Under the pieces are notes generated by a model. That model was not told the origin of the DNA, searched no databases, and saw nothing but the letters and a program-made list of their open reading frames with translations. Both the position numbers and the translations under genes were made by a program. Of a DNA stretch of 64,000 bases, positions 46,601 through 54,243 are shown in pieces. Where the stretch lies: positions 1 to 64,000 of the forward strand of contig JADJBS010000010.1 in the NCBI GenBank assembly GCA_016703665.1, given 5' to 3'. How positions within the stretch are numbered: the stretch's first letter is position 1; each line of letters begins with the position of its first letter. Source of the DNA: Candidatus Defluviibacillus avedoerensis. GTDB lineage: Bacteria > Pseudomonadota > Gammaproteobacteria > Burkholderiales > Burkholderiaceae_C.

Positions 46601-47533
46601 ACTCACCATTGCTCGGCCAGCATTGGCGCGACCCTGTTCTCGGCTCACGACGCGTCCATTGACGAACTGCTCAAGCAGGCTGACTTGGCCATGTACACGT
46701 CAAAAGACAATGGCCGCAATACCTTCCGCTTCTTTGACCACTCCATGCAATCTGTGGTGGTAGAGCGCGCTGCGCTTGAAACTGATTTGCGTCGGGGAAT
46801 TGCGGCATCGGAGTTCGTGCTTTTTTATCAACCCCAGGTCAACCACGCCGGGCGGGTGGCCGGGTGTGAAGCGCTGGTTCGCTGGCAGCACCCTGAAAAA
46901 GGTTTGCTGGCGCCCAGTGGTTTCATTCCCATGGCAGAAGAGTCGGGCTTGATTCTTCCGTTGGGCTCTTGGGTACTTGAGCAGGCCTGTCGGCAGTTGG
47001 CTCAATGGGCACTTCAACCGTCGTGCGAGCATTTGGTTCTTGCTGTGAACGTCAGCGCACGGCAGGTGCAGCAAAACCGCTTTGTGGCGGATGTGGTGGC
47101 CATGCTGGAGCGTACAGGCGCCAACCCGAAACTCTTGAAACTGGAACTCACCGAAAGTTTGCTGGTCTCCAACCTGGAAGATGTGATTGCCAAGATGAGT
47201 GCCCTCAAAGCCATGGGCGTCGGCTTGTCGCTGGATGATTTTGGCACCGGATTTTCATCGCTTTCGTACCTGAGCCGCCTGCCGATTGACCAGATCAAGA
47301 TTGACCGCTCATTTGTCAGTGCCATCGAAACAAGGGAAGATGCTGTCGCCATCTGCGCTGCCACCATCAGCTTGGCGCATGCCCTCAGGCTGCAGGTGGT
47401 GGCAGAAGGGGTCGAGACAGAGTCGCAGCGCTACTTTTTGAGCACGGTGCACCGGTGTGATTACATTCAGGGATACCTGAACAGTCGCCCGATTCCGCTG
47501 AACGAATTTGAGGCGTATATGGCGGCAAATTGA
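43676..47533 (+). CDS. membrane-bound five-PAS GGDEF-EAL protein (c-di-GMP synthesis/degradation)
   Basis: 1285 residues from the GTG at 43676, preceded by GGAG; the open frame extends further upstream into the preceding gene. About five to six membrane helices at residues 25-185 (VLVGTLAGFALLAVLWDHTT, VLGLALFAVAIVSLMVISYD). Then PAS-like domains at about 222-338 (SALMDASQQGFWFLDAQG), 344-458, 464-597 (DVALENIAQGFISYEPD), 602-722 and 725-845 (VVTDATGAILRINKAYTEIT). GGDEF domain about 850-1020 with an intact GGDEF at about 932 and an inhibitory RxxD (RDGD) before it. EAL domain about 1032-1283 with EALVRW, LDDFGTGFSSLSYL and VVAEGVET, so both activities look possible. Lies 74 bases before the OmpA-like gene. 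Confidence 0.93.
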   Translation: MPHPTEFHQKLKAEQLRLHKAAVPQSVLVGTLAGFALLAVLWDHTTNRAILAWVGWLPVGLVARLGVAWAHGRNQPDGWPPDRWLWAYRGSLAIHGLIWALLSVILWPYVDPTLYTVLGLALFAVAIVSLMVISYDSLAALLFAAPALSPLLGVLLFGSTENSTELRIAVGCLLAMALFQVWRAYRSFCAGTRQTLLEADRKRTLHESTVKIADAQRALMAKSSVLSALMDASQQGFWFLDAQGMTVDINPAMCKQLGCTAEYVMCRHIDDFFEDKDLHLIQRELAARRQGLSGRFEIGLCRADGERAYFLVDATVMRSADGVVTGSVGVWTDITERRRDHMSLRIYELTVNSITDMVSVIDESLRYRMVNHAWRTQMNCERAEVVGQETREFFKDGTTADRKLALHACIDTQTPQKVTGTIEIAAFADKVMETAYYPYTDTVDGARCAVLITRDITARIRNEEKLESLSVELTRKSDALDVALENIAQGFISYEPDCRISVYNQRALAMLDLPASLMTPDASYQKIQQFQLERGDLAKLQEIHDSSGLRRFYAEGADNSPQSYVRQTRTGEMVEIKTQTLPNGGWVRTYTDVTRYLNALAALQVSEAEQGALLDSFPGYISAFDQAFVYTYVNKAFADYLGKKPEELVGKHVADIVGNSTFLTTTQEITLARSSGASRREIRITKTPDGRVLDLDCTHVCGPYKTDGTQTYFSFAIDITARKAYEEELRIAATAFEAQEGLVVTDATGAILRINKAYTEITGYTPKDVLGKNPRVLQSGRQGRDFYRSMWDSITTAGGWYGELWGRRKNGEHFPEWLSITAVKNAEGEVTHYVGTLRDITERKNAEAKITELAFFDQLTGLPNRTLLVDRLKQGVASNLRHSQQGSVLMIDLDNFKILNDSLGHDVGDLLLKQVSSRLLDCVRDGDTVARLGGDEFVVILVGLDSDMASAASAIESVAHKIGEAISAPYLLNNMTHHCSASIGATLFSAHDASIDELLKQADLAMYTSKDNGRNTFRFFDHSMQSVVVERAALETDLRRGIAASEFVLFYQPQVNHAGRVAGCEALVRWQHPEKGLLAPSGFIPMAEESGLILPLGSWVLEQACRQLAQWALQPSCEHLVLAVNVSARQVQQNRFVADVVAMLERTGANPKLLKLELTESLLVSNLEDVIAKMSALKAMGVGLSLDDFGTGFSSLSYLSRLPIDQIKIDRSFVSAIETREDAVAICAATISLAHALRLQVVAEGVETESQRYFLSTVHRCDYIQGYLNSRPIPLNEFEAYMAAN

Positions 47534-47607
47534 TCTAAGTAGAATGAAAGCTTCGCCTGGATAGGGATCCGCCCTGTCTATACGCCGCCTGCTGCTCTTC
47601 AAGTTTC

Positions 47608-49644
47608 ATGTCAAACCGCCGCCTACGCCCCAAAATTTCGTTGCTGTTGCTTTCATTGATCGCCCCCTTTTTTTTGGTGTCGGTCGGGGCCGAGTCTGCT
47701 GTGACGGTGCATCCCGATGGACGCGTGCTGTTCACGGGTGACACAGCCAGACTTTCAGTGGGCTATGCGACAGGCGGCTATTTTCATGGAGAAATGGCAG
47801 GCGTGCTCCATGAAACCAACCAGTACTCTTTATTGGGCGAAGGATGGTTCTCACGGTCTGCTGGCGGGGCAAAGATCAGCTATCACCTGCTGTCTGGCGA
47901 CACCGTGCATAAGTATTTTGTGGCCCACGATCAAAACCAGACTCGCGACCGCAAGGTGACGTTCGGCTATGGTCTTGAAAAGGAAAGCTGGTTCGGTAAC
48001 GTCAACCTGAGCAAAGGCCTGACAGATCGTCGCCTGATTGACAAAAGCGACCAGGTCAACGTATTTCAGGAGAGTGGCACCGTCAACAATGCGCCCTATG
48101 TGGACACAGTCACTCGAACTACCACGACCCGCATTTATGAGAAGGCCTATGACTACGGGATCGGCCTTAGGGCAGGCCGGTACTACAACGACAAGGCCAT
48201 CCGGCTGACAACGGGATTTGACTACGAGTGGGGGCGTAGCAATGCGAGGCAAAGCACACTGTCTCTGGTTGCTGAGAAGATGTTTGTCGGAACACCACAC
48301 AGTGTGGCGCTTCAGCTTGACCAACGGCAGAAGTCCGGCGATGTCGAGTTAGTCCGCAACGAAACCCGTGCCCTGGTTTCTTACAGATACAGCTTTGGCT
48401 CCACGCCAAATACCCAACCCGAGCGCTTGTATCGCATGGTGCCGAGCAAACAGGCTCAGGCAACACCGGCTGTTGTGATGTCTGAGCCGACCGTGATCCC
48501 AGCCCGGACGGAAAAAAAATGGGTAAAAACAAAAGCCAGCATGAATGGGGATGCTTTCTTCGAATTTGACAGTGCCAAACTCACACCGCTGGCCCGTACC
48601 GAACTGGATCGAATCGTCACCTTGCTTAAAGCCAACGGACGCGAGGGCGATGTGCGTATCGTTGGGCACACCTGCGATATTGGCCCCGACAAAGCGAATG
48701 ACAAGCTTTCAGTCAAGCGGGCAGAAGCTGTTCGCGATTACCTGGTCGCAGCGAGTGCGTTCAGCAGGGACGATAGCTTGGTTGAAGGCAAAGGGAAGAG
48801 AGAGCCCAAATACCCAGCGACACCGGAAAGTCGAGAAAAGAACCGTCGCGTTGAGTTGGAGTTCTTCAGTTTCGTTGAGAAGGAAGAAGTCACCGAAATC
48901 CCAGCACAGGTTATCCCTGGTAAACCCATTCCAGTGCCAGAACAGCCCGTCACTTACGAGCGTGAATACGTTGATCAACCAATCGCCTGGACAAAGCGCG
49001 CAATGCGCGTGGCGGCATTGCACAAACGGACGGTGGATGTCTATCGAAGCAAGGAGGAAACGCAGGTTGAAACGCGCACCCGCGCGATGGTCAATCGGGC
49101 ACCGACAGCAGTTGATGATGCCTTCAGCGTTGCAAGTGGTAGCAGCATGGCGCTTGGGGTACTGGTCAATGACAGCGATCCCGACGCTGGTGATACCCTG
49201 AGCTTAGCGTCGGTTGGGTCAGCAAGGGGGCAAATCCGGATCGAAGGCCGACAGTTGATGTATACAGCACCAGCAGATTTTGTCGGCGAGGATCGGTTCA
49301 GCTACACCATCAGGGACAGCAGCGGCGTTTCGTCCACGGCAAATGTGGTTATCACGGTGACAAAAGCAAACCTTGCGCCCATTGCCCGTGATGATTTCTT
49401 TTGGGTAAATGCCAGAGAACCTACTCGCTTGCTTGTGCTCGCAAATGACACAGACCCTGACGGTGATCCGTTGGTCATTGTTTCGGTATCCCAACCCGTT
49501 GGACAAAAAGGCACGGTTCGAATTGTTGGCTCTGAGATTGTTTTTACGCCGTTTGCCCCATTTTGGGGTGACACATTCACTTACACCATCAGTGACGGAA
49601 AAGGCAGTCAGTCAACAGCAACGGTTCAATTGATTGATCCTTGA
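47608..49644 (+). CDS. outer-membrane protein: beta-barrel-like N-terminus, OmpA-like domain, two Ig-like (cadherin-like) domains
   Basis: 678 residues. Signal peptide ISLLLLSLIAPFFLVSVGAE. Residues about 30-270 are rich in alternating strands (LSVGYATGGYFHGEMAGVLH, FGYGLEKESWFGNVNLSKGL, YDYGIGLRAGRYYNDKAIRL) suggesting an outer-membrane barrel. Residues about 310-425 are an OmpA-like peptidoglycan-binding domain (FFEFDSAKLTPLARTELDRI, VGHTCDIGPDKANDKLSVKR, ENRRVEL-like EKNRRVELEFF). Two cadherin-like domains follow (RAPTAVDDAFSVASGSSMAL ... NDSDPDAGDTLSL; APIARDDFFWVN ... NDTDPDGDPLVIV). The OmpA domain in the middle of the protein is unusual. It follows the GGDEF-EAL gene closely. Intact. 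Confidence 0.85.
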   Translation: MSNRRLRPKISLLLLSLIAPFFLVSVGAESAVTVHPDGRVLFTGDTARLSVGYATGGYFHGEMAGVLHETNQYSLLGEGWFSRSAGGAKISYHLLSGDTVHKYFVAHDQNQTRDRKVTFGYGLEKESWFGNVNLSKGLTDRRLIDKSDQVNVFQESGTVNNAPYVDTVTRTTTTRIYEKAYDYGIGLRAGRYYNDKAIRLTTGFDYEWGRSNARQSTLSLVAEKMFVGTPHSVALQLDQRQKSGDVELVRNETRALVSYRYSFGSTPNTQPERLYRMVPSKQAQATPAVVMSEPTVIPARTEKKWVKTKASMNGDAFFEFDSAKLTPLARTELDRIVTLLKANGREGDVRIVGHTCDIGPDKANDKLSVKRAEAVRDYLVAASAFSRDDSLVEGKGKREPKYPATPESREKNRRVELEFFSFVEKEEVTEIPAQVIPGKPIPVPEQPVTYEREYVDQPIAWTKRAMRVAALHKRTVDVYRSKEETQVETRTRAMVNRAPTAVDDAFSVASGSSMALGVLVNDSDPDAGDTLSLASVGSARGQIRIEGRQLMYTAPADFVGEDRFSYTIRDSSGVSSTANVVITVTKANLAPIARDDFFWVNAREPTRLLVLANDTDPDGDPLVIVSVSQPVGQKGTVRIVGSEIVFTPFAPFWGDTFTYTISDGKGSQSTATVQLIDP

Positions 49645-51203
49645 GTCTTGCTGTTCGTTACGTACCACGCATCCTCCACCCAATCGCACAACACCATGCG
49701 CGTCTCCCTTGGGTCAATGATGTCCAGCACGCCGAACTTCTCGGCGGTGCGAAACGGTGAGGTCAGGTCCAGGTAATACGCCTCCAGCTCTGCGCGCTTG
49801 GCGGCTGGATCGGGCGCAGCTTCGATCTCGGCCTTGTGCGCAGCCATGACACCTCCCTCAATGGGGATTGACCCCCAACGGGCCGAGGGCCAGGCAAAGC
49901 GGTGGTTCAGGTGGTCCCCGTATTTGGGGCCATGCAATGCACCCGCCATGCCAAAGCAACGGCGAATCAGGATGGACACCCACGCAGATTTACATTCATG
50001 CAAGGCTTCACCCAGCCGTGTGGCACCCAGCAGGGTGCCCCCGGTTTCTGCCTCCAATCCAGTCTGATTGCCCGGCTGGTCTACAAAGTTAACCACAGGT
50101 AAACCAAACAAACTGCAGAGTCTGACGTGTCGCTCCATCTTGTAAGCAGCCTGTAGCGTCATGGCGCCACCCTGGATTTTGGGATCGTTTGCAATCACCC
50201 CCACTGGCACACCGTTCAACCGGGCCAACAGGGTGAGCACCGACGCACCCTGGTAGCGGCCAATCTCAAACAACGAGTCCTGGTCAAACACCGAGGCCAG
50301 AATTTTGCGTGGGTCGTAAATCTTGCGCCGGTCGTGCGGGATCGCATCTTTCAGCCAGTCATCGATCCGGTTCGGGTCATCGCCTGAAGGAACGACTGGA
50401 GCCGCTTCATGCACGCTGCGCGGCAGGTAGGACAAAAACCGCTTCACCTGCGCAAAAGCATCGGCTTCGTCCACCGCCTCGTTATGCACCAGCGCGCTTT
50501 TGCGGTGGACCTTGTATCCGCCCAAATCATTCTTGTCGACATCAACGCCATAGGCTTGGCGTACCACGTGGGGGCCAGCAGCCATCACCTGCGCCTGGTC
50601 CCGCACCATCACCGAAAAGTGGGACGACAAGACCTTGATCGCGCCCTGCCCCGCGCAGGCTCCCAACGCCACGCCCACCACGGGCACGGTCTTGAGCAAA
50701 TCATTGGCTGGCCAGCTGGTGTATTCCGGGATCTTGGTGCCCCCAAGCTGCATCAGCAGTTTGACGCTGCCGCCAGCAGAATCGACCAGGCGCACCAGGG
50801 GCATGCGCAGCTGGCAGGCCAGGCGTTCGATGTAAATCCATTTGTCGGCAATGGTGCCCTCGGACGAGCCCGCCTTGAGGGTGAAATCATCAACATGCAA
50901 AGCCACTTTGCGCCCTGCGATGCGAGCCGTGCCTACGATGGCATTGGTCGGGTCGAGGCGCTTGAAGGCGCCTTGTGCATCGTAGTGGCCTTTGCCTGCC
51001 AGACGGCCCATTTCATGAAAGCTGCCCGCATCTGCCAACGCCGCAATGCGTTCGCGTGCGTTCTGCCGACCACTGGCCTTGAATTTGGCCAGTGCCTCGG
51101 GGCCGCCCATGGCCAGCGAACTGGCCCGCCGCGCCTGCAGCTCCGCCAGTTCAGCCGCCCATTCGCCGGTTGCGCCGAGTGGTGGATTCCAATTTTGAGT
51201 CAT
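49626..51203 (-). CDS. acyl-CoA carboxylase, carboxyltransferase subunit
   Basis: 525 residues from ATG 51201-51203 (MTQNWNPPLGATGEWAAELA). Transfers carboxyl from biotin to an acyl-CoA. GRQNARERIAALADAGSFHE, VDDFTLKAGSSEGTIADKWI, VRLVDSAGGSVKLLMQLGGT, VGVALGACAGQGAIKVLSSH and the second crotonase-like half (VGVIANDPKIQGGAMTLQAA, VNFVDQPGNQTGLEAE, RRCFGMAGALHGP) match the PccB/MccB/AccD5 family. Its stop region overlaps the convergent outer-membrane gene by 19 bases. Start overlaps the stop of the upstream Bug gene (51200-51203). No biotin carboxylase gene is nearby. Acyl substrate unknown. Confidence 0.9.
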   Translation of the reverse strand: MTQNWNPPLGATGEWAAELAELQARRASSLAMGGPEALAKFKASGRQNARERIAALADAGSFHEMGRLAGKGHYDAQGAFKRLDPTNAIVGTARIAGRKVALHVDDFTLKAGSSEGTIADKWIYIERLACQLRMPLVRLVDSAGGSVKLLMQLGGTKIPEYTSWPANDLLKTVPVVGVALGACAGQGAIKVLSSHFSVMVRDQAQVMAAGPHVVRQAYGVDVDKNDLGGYKVHRKSALVHNEAVDEADAFAQVKRFLSYLPRSVHEAAPVVPSGDDPNRIDDWLKDAIPHDRRKIYDPRKILASVFDQDSLFEIGRYQGASVLTLLARLNGVPVGVIANDPKIQGGAMTLQAAYKMERHVRLCSLFGLPVVNFVDQPGNQTGLEAETGGTLLGATRLGEALHECKSAWVSILIRRCFGMAGALHGPKYGDHLNHRFAWPSARWGSIPIEGGVMAAHKAEIEAAPDPAAKRAELEAYYLDLTSPFRTAEKFGVLDIIDPRETRMVLCDWVEDAWYVTNSKTQGSIN

Positions 51204-52183
51204 TTTGCGGCTTTCAGGCCCAAACTGGCCGCAAGTTCGTGGGCAGCAATCCATTCATCGGCCAGGTAGCGATGTGAATCCACGTAGCCCCGGAAGATGG
51301 GCTTGTTGCCTGATTTTTCGACCAATGCAATCCATTCCTTGCTCAGGGCTACTTTGCGCAGTGCGGCTTCCCAGTATCGGATCTGGTCTGCGTTGACGCC
51401 TGGGGTCAACAACACTCCGTTGTAACTGATGTAGTCCGCTGGCACGCCCTGCTCTCGCCAGGTCTTGACCTGTGACAGTGGCCCGGTGCCGTGCTCAGCT
51501 GCCGCCGTGGCAATGATGCGAAGCTTGCCGTCTGCCACAAAGGGCAGTACCACGGGCGCAGTCGCAGACACCACATCCACGTGCCCGCCTAGCAAAGCGG
51601 TGACCGATTCGCCCGACGAGCGAAAAGGTGCAATCGTCAACTTGTCCACAGCCACGCCCACGACTTTCAGTGGTTTGGCAATGGCCACATGCGTGTTTTG
51701 CCCGAGGGCAGGCGCGACGGCACTGCGCAGCTTGGTGGGGTCGGCCTTCAAGGCATTGACCAGATCGGTGCCAGACTTGAGGGGGGAATCAGCCCGCACG
51801 GCCACAACAGAGGTCTCTTCCACCATCATTGCAACGGGCACAAATTCGCGAAGATCAGACTTGATCAATCCGGACGCTGCGCCCGCAATACCACCCGTAT
51901 GGAAAGTCCCCAGCCAATGGGCATTGCCCGCCATGCTCTTGAGTTGCGCCATGGCAATCGCACCGCCTGCGCCCACTTTGTTCTCGGCCACGACCGCTTG
52001 CCCATTGACCAGGCTGAGGTGATCCAAACCATCGCGAATCCCGCGTGCGTACAGGTCTACGGTGCCGCCAGGCGCGACACCAATCACATAGTTGATGCGC
52101 TCGGTGGGTTTCCACTGGGCGTGCGCCCATCCCGTGCAGCCCAACAAGGCCACCACCGCGAGCTTCTTCCATAAACAGTTCAT
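51200..52183 (-). CDS. Bug/TctC-family solute-binding protein (4)
   Basis: 327 residues, intact. Signal peptide LWKKLAVVALLGCTGWAHAQ with cleavage near AHA-QW. GVAPGGTVDLYARGIRDGLD, VAENKVGAGGAIAMAQLKSM and PVAMMVEETSVVAVRADSPL show the family; the middle HTGGIAG replaces the usual D.Y.L loop, so it is a divergent member. First gene of the minus-strand unit, coupled to the carboxyltransferase gene by a 4-base overlap. Probably binds an organic acid that is then activated by the divergently encoded acyl-CoA ligase. Confidence 0.88.
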   Translation of the reverse strand: MNCLWKKLAVVALLGCTGWAHAQWKPTERINYVIGVAPGGTVDLYARGIRDGLDHLSLVNGQAVVAENKVGAGGAIAMAQLKSMAGNAHWLGTFHTGGIAGAASGLIKSDLREFVPVAMMVEETSVVAVRADSPLKSGTDLVNALKADPTKLRSAVAPALGQNTHVAIAKPLKVVGVAVDKLTIAPFRSSGESVTALLGGHVDVVSATAPVVLPFVADGKLRIIATAAAEHGTGPLSQVKTWREQGVPADYISYNGVLLTPGVNADQIRYWEAALRKVALSKEWIALVEKSGNKPIFRGYVDSHRYLADEWIAAHELAASLGLKAAK

Positions 52184-52238
52184 ATGCTTGCCTCTTGAAT
52201 CCGTGTGTCTGCTTTGAATTTCATCATTTGAATGTCAT

Positions 52239-52250
52239 ATTGTCAACAAT
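52239..52250. promoter_or_regulatory. candidate FadR/GntR-type operator in divergent promoter
   Basis: ATTGTCAACAAT (5-base arms, 2-base spacer) sits in the 115-bp region between the Bug (minus) and biotin-carrier (plus) starts, in an AT-rich context. FCD-type GntR regulators often bind TTGT..ACAA motifs, and such a regulator is encoded at 54889-55593; the link is inference. Confidence 0.45.
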
Positions 52251-52298
52251 CTTAATGTTCACTATGATTTGTTTGATTTTTACTCAGGAGCAAATTTC

Positions 52299-52517
52299 AT
52301 GGCCATCACTCACATCGAATCCGAAATCAGCGGACTGGTCTGGAGGCTGGAGGTCAAGCCGGGCGACAGGGTGGAAGCGGACCAGGTCTTGATCATTCTG
52401 GAAAGCATGAAGATGGAGATCCCGGTCCAGGCGCCTTGCGCAGGGATGGTGAAAGAGCTGCGAGTGAACGAAGGTGAGGCAGTCAGCGAAGGCCAGGTTC
52501 TGGTGGTGCTGGCGTGA
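52299..52517 (+). CDS. biotin carboxyl carrier / biotin-lipoyl attachment domain protein
   Basis: 72 residues, a single biotinyl domain. The attachment Lys is in LIILESMKMEIPVQAP (M-K-M). SGLVWRLEVKPGDRVEADQV and APCAGMVKELRVNEGEAVSE complete the fold. Ribosome site CAGGAG 9 bases before the ATG. Its stop overlaps the GTG start of the acyl-CoA ligase. As a free carrier it would serve the carboxyltransferase encoded divergently, but it also needs a biotin carboxylase that this window lacks. Confidence 0.92.
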   Translation: MAITHIESEISGLVWRLEVKPGDRVEADQVLIILESMKMEIPVQAPCAGMVKELRVNEGEAVSEGQVLVVLA

Positions 52518-54091
52518 TTGCCGGCGCCATGCTGACCTGGGCGGCGGCCCAGCATGGCGAATTGCCCTCCCTGGTTTTCAAGGATCGCAGTTTCAGCCAT
52601 GCGGATGTGGAAGCGCGCAGCAATCGCTTTGCCAATGCCCTGATTGGCCTGGGTCTGGCACCAGGCGACAGGATCGCTGTCCTGCTGGAAAACTCGGTCG
52701 AAAGCGTCGACAGCGTCTTCGGCGCTGAAAAGGCCGCACTGACCTATGTGGCGCTCAACGCCCGCCACACCTTGGCGGAACATGTGGCCATCCTGGCCGA
52801 TGCCCAGGTCCATGCCGTTCTGCTAGGGCCACAGTTTGCTGACATTGGCAAAGCCTTGGCTCAAGAAAAACTGACCCAACTGCCCGCGCTTAGGCTTGTT
52901 TTGTCGCTGGGTTTTTGTGCCGAGGGCATGACTGCTTTGCAAGCGTTGCTGGACTGTTCAGGCGAAACGCCTCCCGCCATTGAAATCAGCCCTGAGCACA
53001 TTGCACGGATTGCCTACACCTCTGGCACCACCGGTCAGCCCAAGGGCGTGGTCTACACCCAGGAGCGCCTTTTGGCACGCCTCAACGCCCACTTTCTGGC
53101 CATGGAATACAGCCTGACGCATGAGGATGCCATGCTCCACGTCGGGCCACTGACCCACGCTGCAGGCGTGTACCTGTTTCCATGCTTTCTGCGCGGTGCA
53201 CGCAACATCATTCAGGACAGGTTCGATCCAGCCGCCATGTTTGCATCCATCGCGCAGCACCGCGTCACTCACTTGATGCTCGTGCCCACCATGATGACGC
53301 GGCTGGTCGAGGCACTGGAGAACGGCGCCACCGCTGATCTGTCCTCGCTCAAGCGCATCCACTACGGTACTGCCCCCACACCGACATCGCTGATCCGGCG
53401 CGCTATCCAGGTATTTGGGCCCATCCTGCGCCAGCAGTACGGCATGACGGAAGCCGTTCAACCCCTGACCGTGCTGTACCCCCACCAGCATGTCGGCACC
53501 AGTGAGAGTGGTACGGACGAGGCCATTGGCTCATGCGGACGCCCCACCATCAACGTCAACATCACGGTCCGGGGCGCGGACGACAAACCACTTGCCCAGG
53601 GTGAGATAGGTGAAATTGCCATCGCCCACCAAGGCCTGGGTGCAGTGGCTTTCTGGCGCCGCCCCGACTTGATGGAAAGCAGCGTGCGCAAGGGCTGGTT
53701 TTATACCGGAGACCTGGGCCGCTTTGACGCCCAAGGCTTTTTGCACATTGTGGGACGCAACAAGGACATGATCATCTCTGGTGGATTCAATGTGTACGCC
53801 AAAGAGGTGGAAGACGCTCTGCTGACCCACCCCAGTGTGTCAGAGGTAGCGGTGCTGGGTTTGCCCGACCCACAATGGGGTGAAGCCGTCGCGGCCTTTG
53901 TCGTGCTGCGGGCTGGCGCCCAGGCAAATGCCGCAGCACTGCAAGCCCACTGCAGCGAGCGGATTGCAGGCTACAAAAAGCCCCGGCATCTGGAATTTGT
54001 CAACGCCCTGCCACGCAATCTGGCAGGGAAAATCGTCAAGACCACGTTGAGAGATGCTTACCTGGTGCGTCACAGCCCAGCGTTTTCGTGA
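52514..54091 (+). CDS. AMP-dependent acyl-CoA synthetase / ligase
   Basis: 525 residues from the GTG overlapping the biotin-carrier stop (an ATG at 52529 is an alternative). Activates a carboxylic acid with ATP and CoA. The AMP-binding P-loop is IARIAYTSGTTGQPKGVVYT, then LHVGPLTHAAGVYLFPCFLR, LRQQYGMTEAVQPLTVLYPH (A5), GWFYTGDLGRFDAQGFLHIV (A7), GRNKDMIISGGFNVYAKEVE (A8) and the final PRNLAGKIVKTTLRD with the catalytic Lys. The family includes fatty-acid, benzoate and other ligases; the exact acid is unknown. Together with the carboxylase parts it suggests activation followed by alpha-carboxylation of an acid. Confidence 0.92.
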   Translation: MIAGAMLTWAAAQHGELPSLVFKDRSFSHADVEARSNRFANALIGLGLAPGDRIAVLLENSVESVDSVFGAEKAALTYVALNARHTLAEHVAILADAQVHAVLLGPQFADIGKALAQEKLTQLPALRLVLSLGFCAEGMTALQALLDCSGETPPAIEISPEHIARIAYTSGTTGQPKGVVYTQERLLARLNAHFLAMEYSLTHEDAMLHVGPLTHAAGVYLFPCFLRGARNIIQDRFDPAAMFASIAQHRVTHLMLVPTMMTRLVEALENGATADLSSLKRIHYGTAPTPTSLIRRAIQVFGPILRQQYGMTEAVQPLTVLYPHQHVGTSESGTDEAIGSCGRPTINVNITVRGADDKPLAQGEIGEIAIAHQGLGAVAFWRRPDLMESSVRKGWFYTGDLGRFDAQGFLHIVGRNKDMIISGGFNVYAKEVEDALLTHPSVSEVAVLGLPDPQWGEAVAAFVVLRAGAQANAAALQAHCSERIAGYKKPRHLEFVNALPRNLAGKIVKTTLRDAYLVRHSPAFS

Positions 54092-54117
54092 ATTAATCGA
54101 CAGGTCTCTCTAATATT

Positions 54118-54189
54118 TGTTGCGCTGCAACATTTCTCTTGATTTTTTCCGGGATAACCCTAAGATACACTCCATGCTGCACTGCAACA
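54118..54189. promoter_or_regulatory. two PhaR-like operator sites before the phasin gene
   Basis: TGTTGCGCTGCAACA (54118-54132, 6-base arms) and the near copy TGCTGCACTGCAACA (54175-54189), with a further TTGCAAACAA. PhaR, which represses phasin genes when no PHB granules are present, binds TGCTGCA-like sequences, so both are good candidates. The pair brackets the likely promoter. Confidence 0.6.
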
Positions 54190-54243
54190 TTTATTGCAAA
54201 CAAGTTGTGGAGCGGTTCTTTTCTTTAACCTTAGGAGCTCTTC

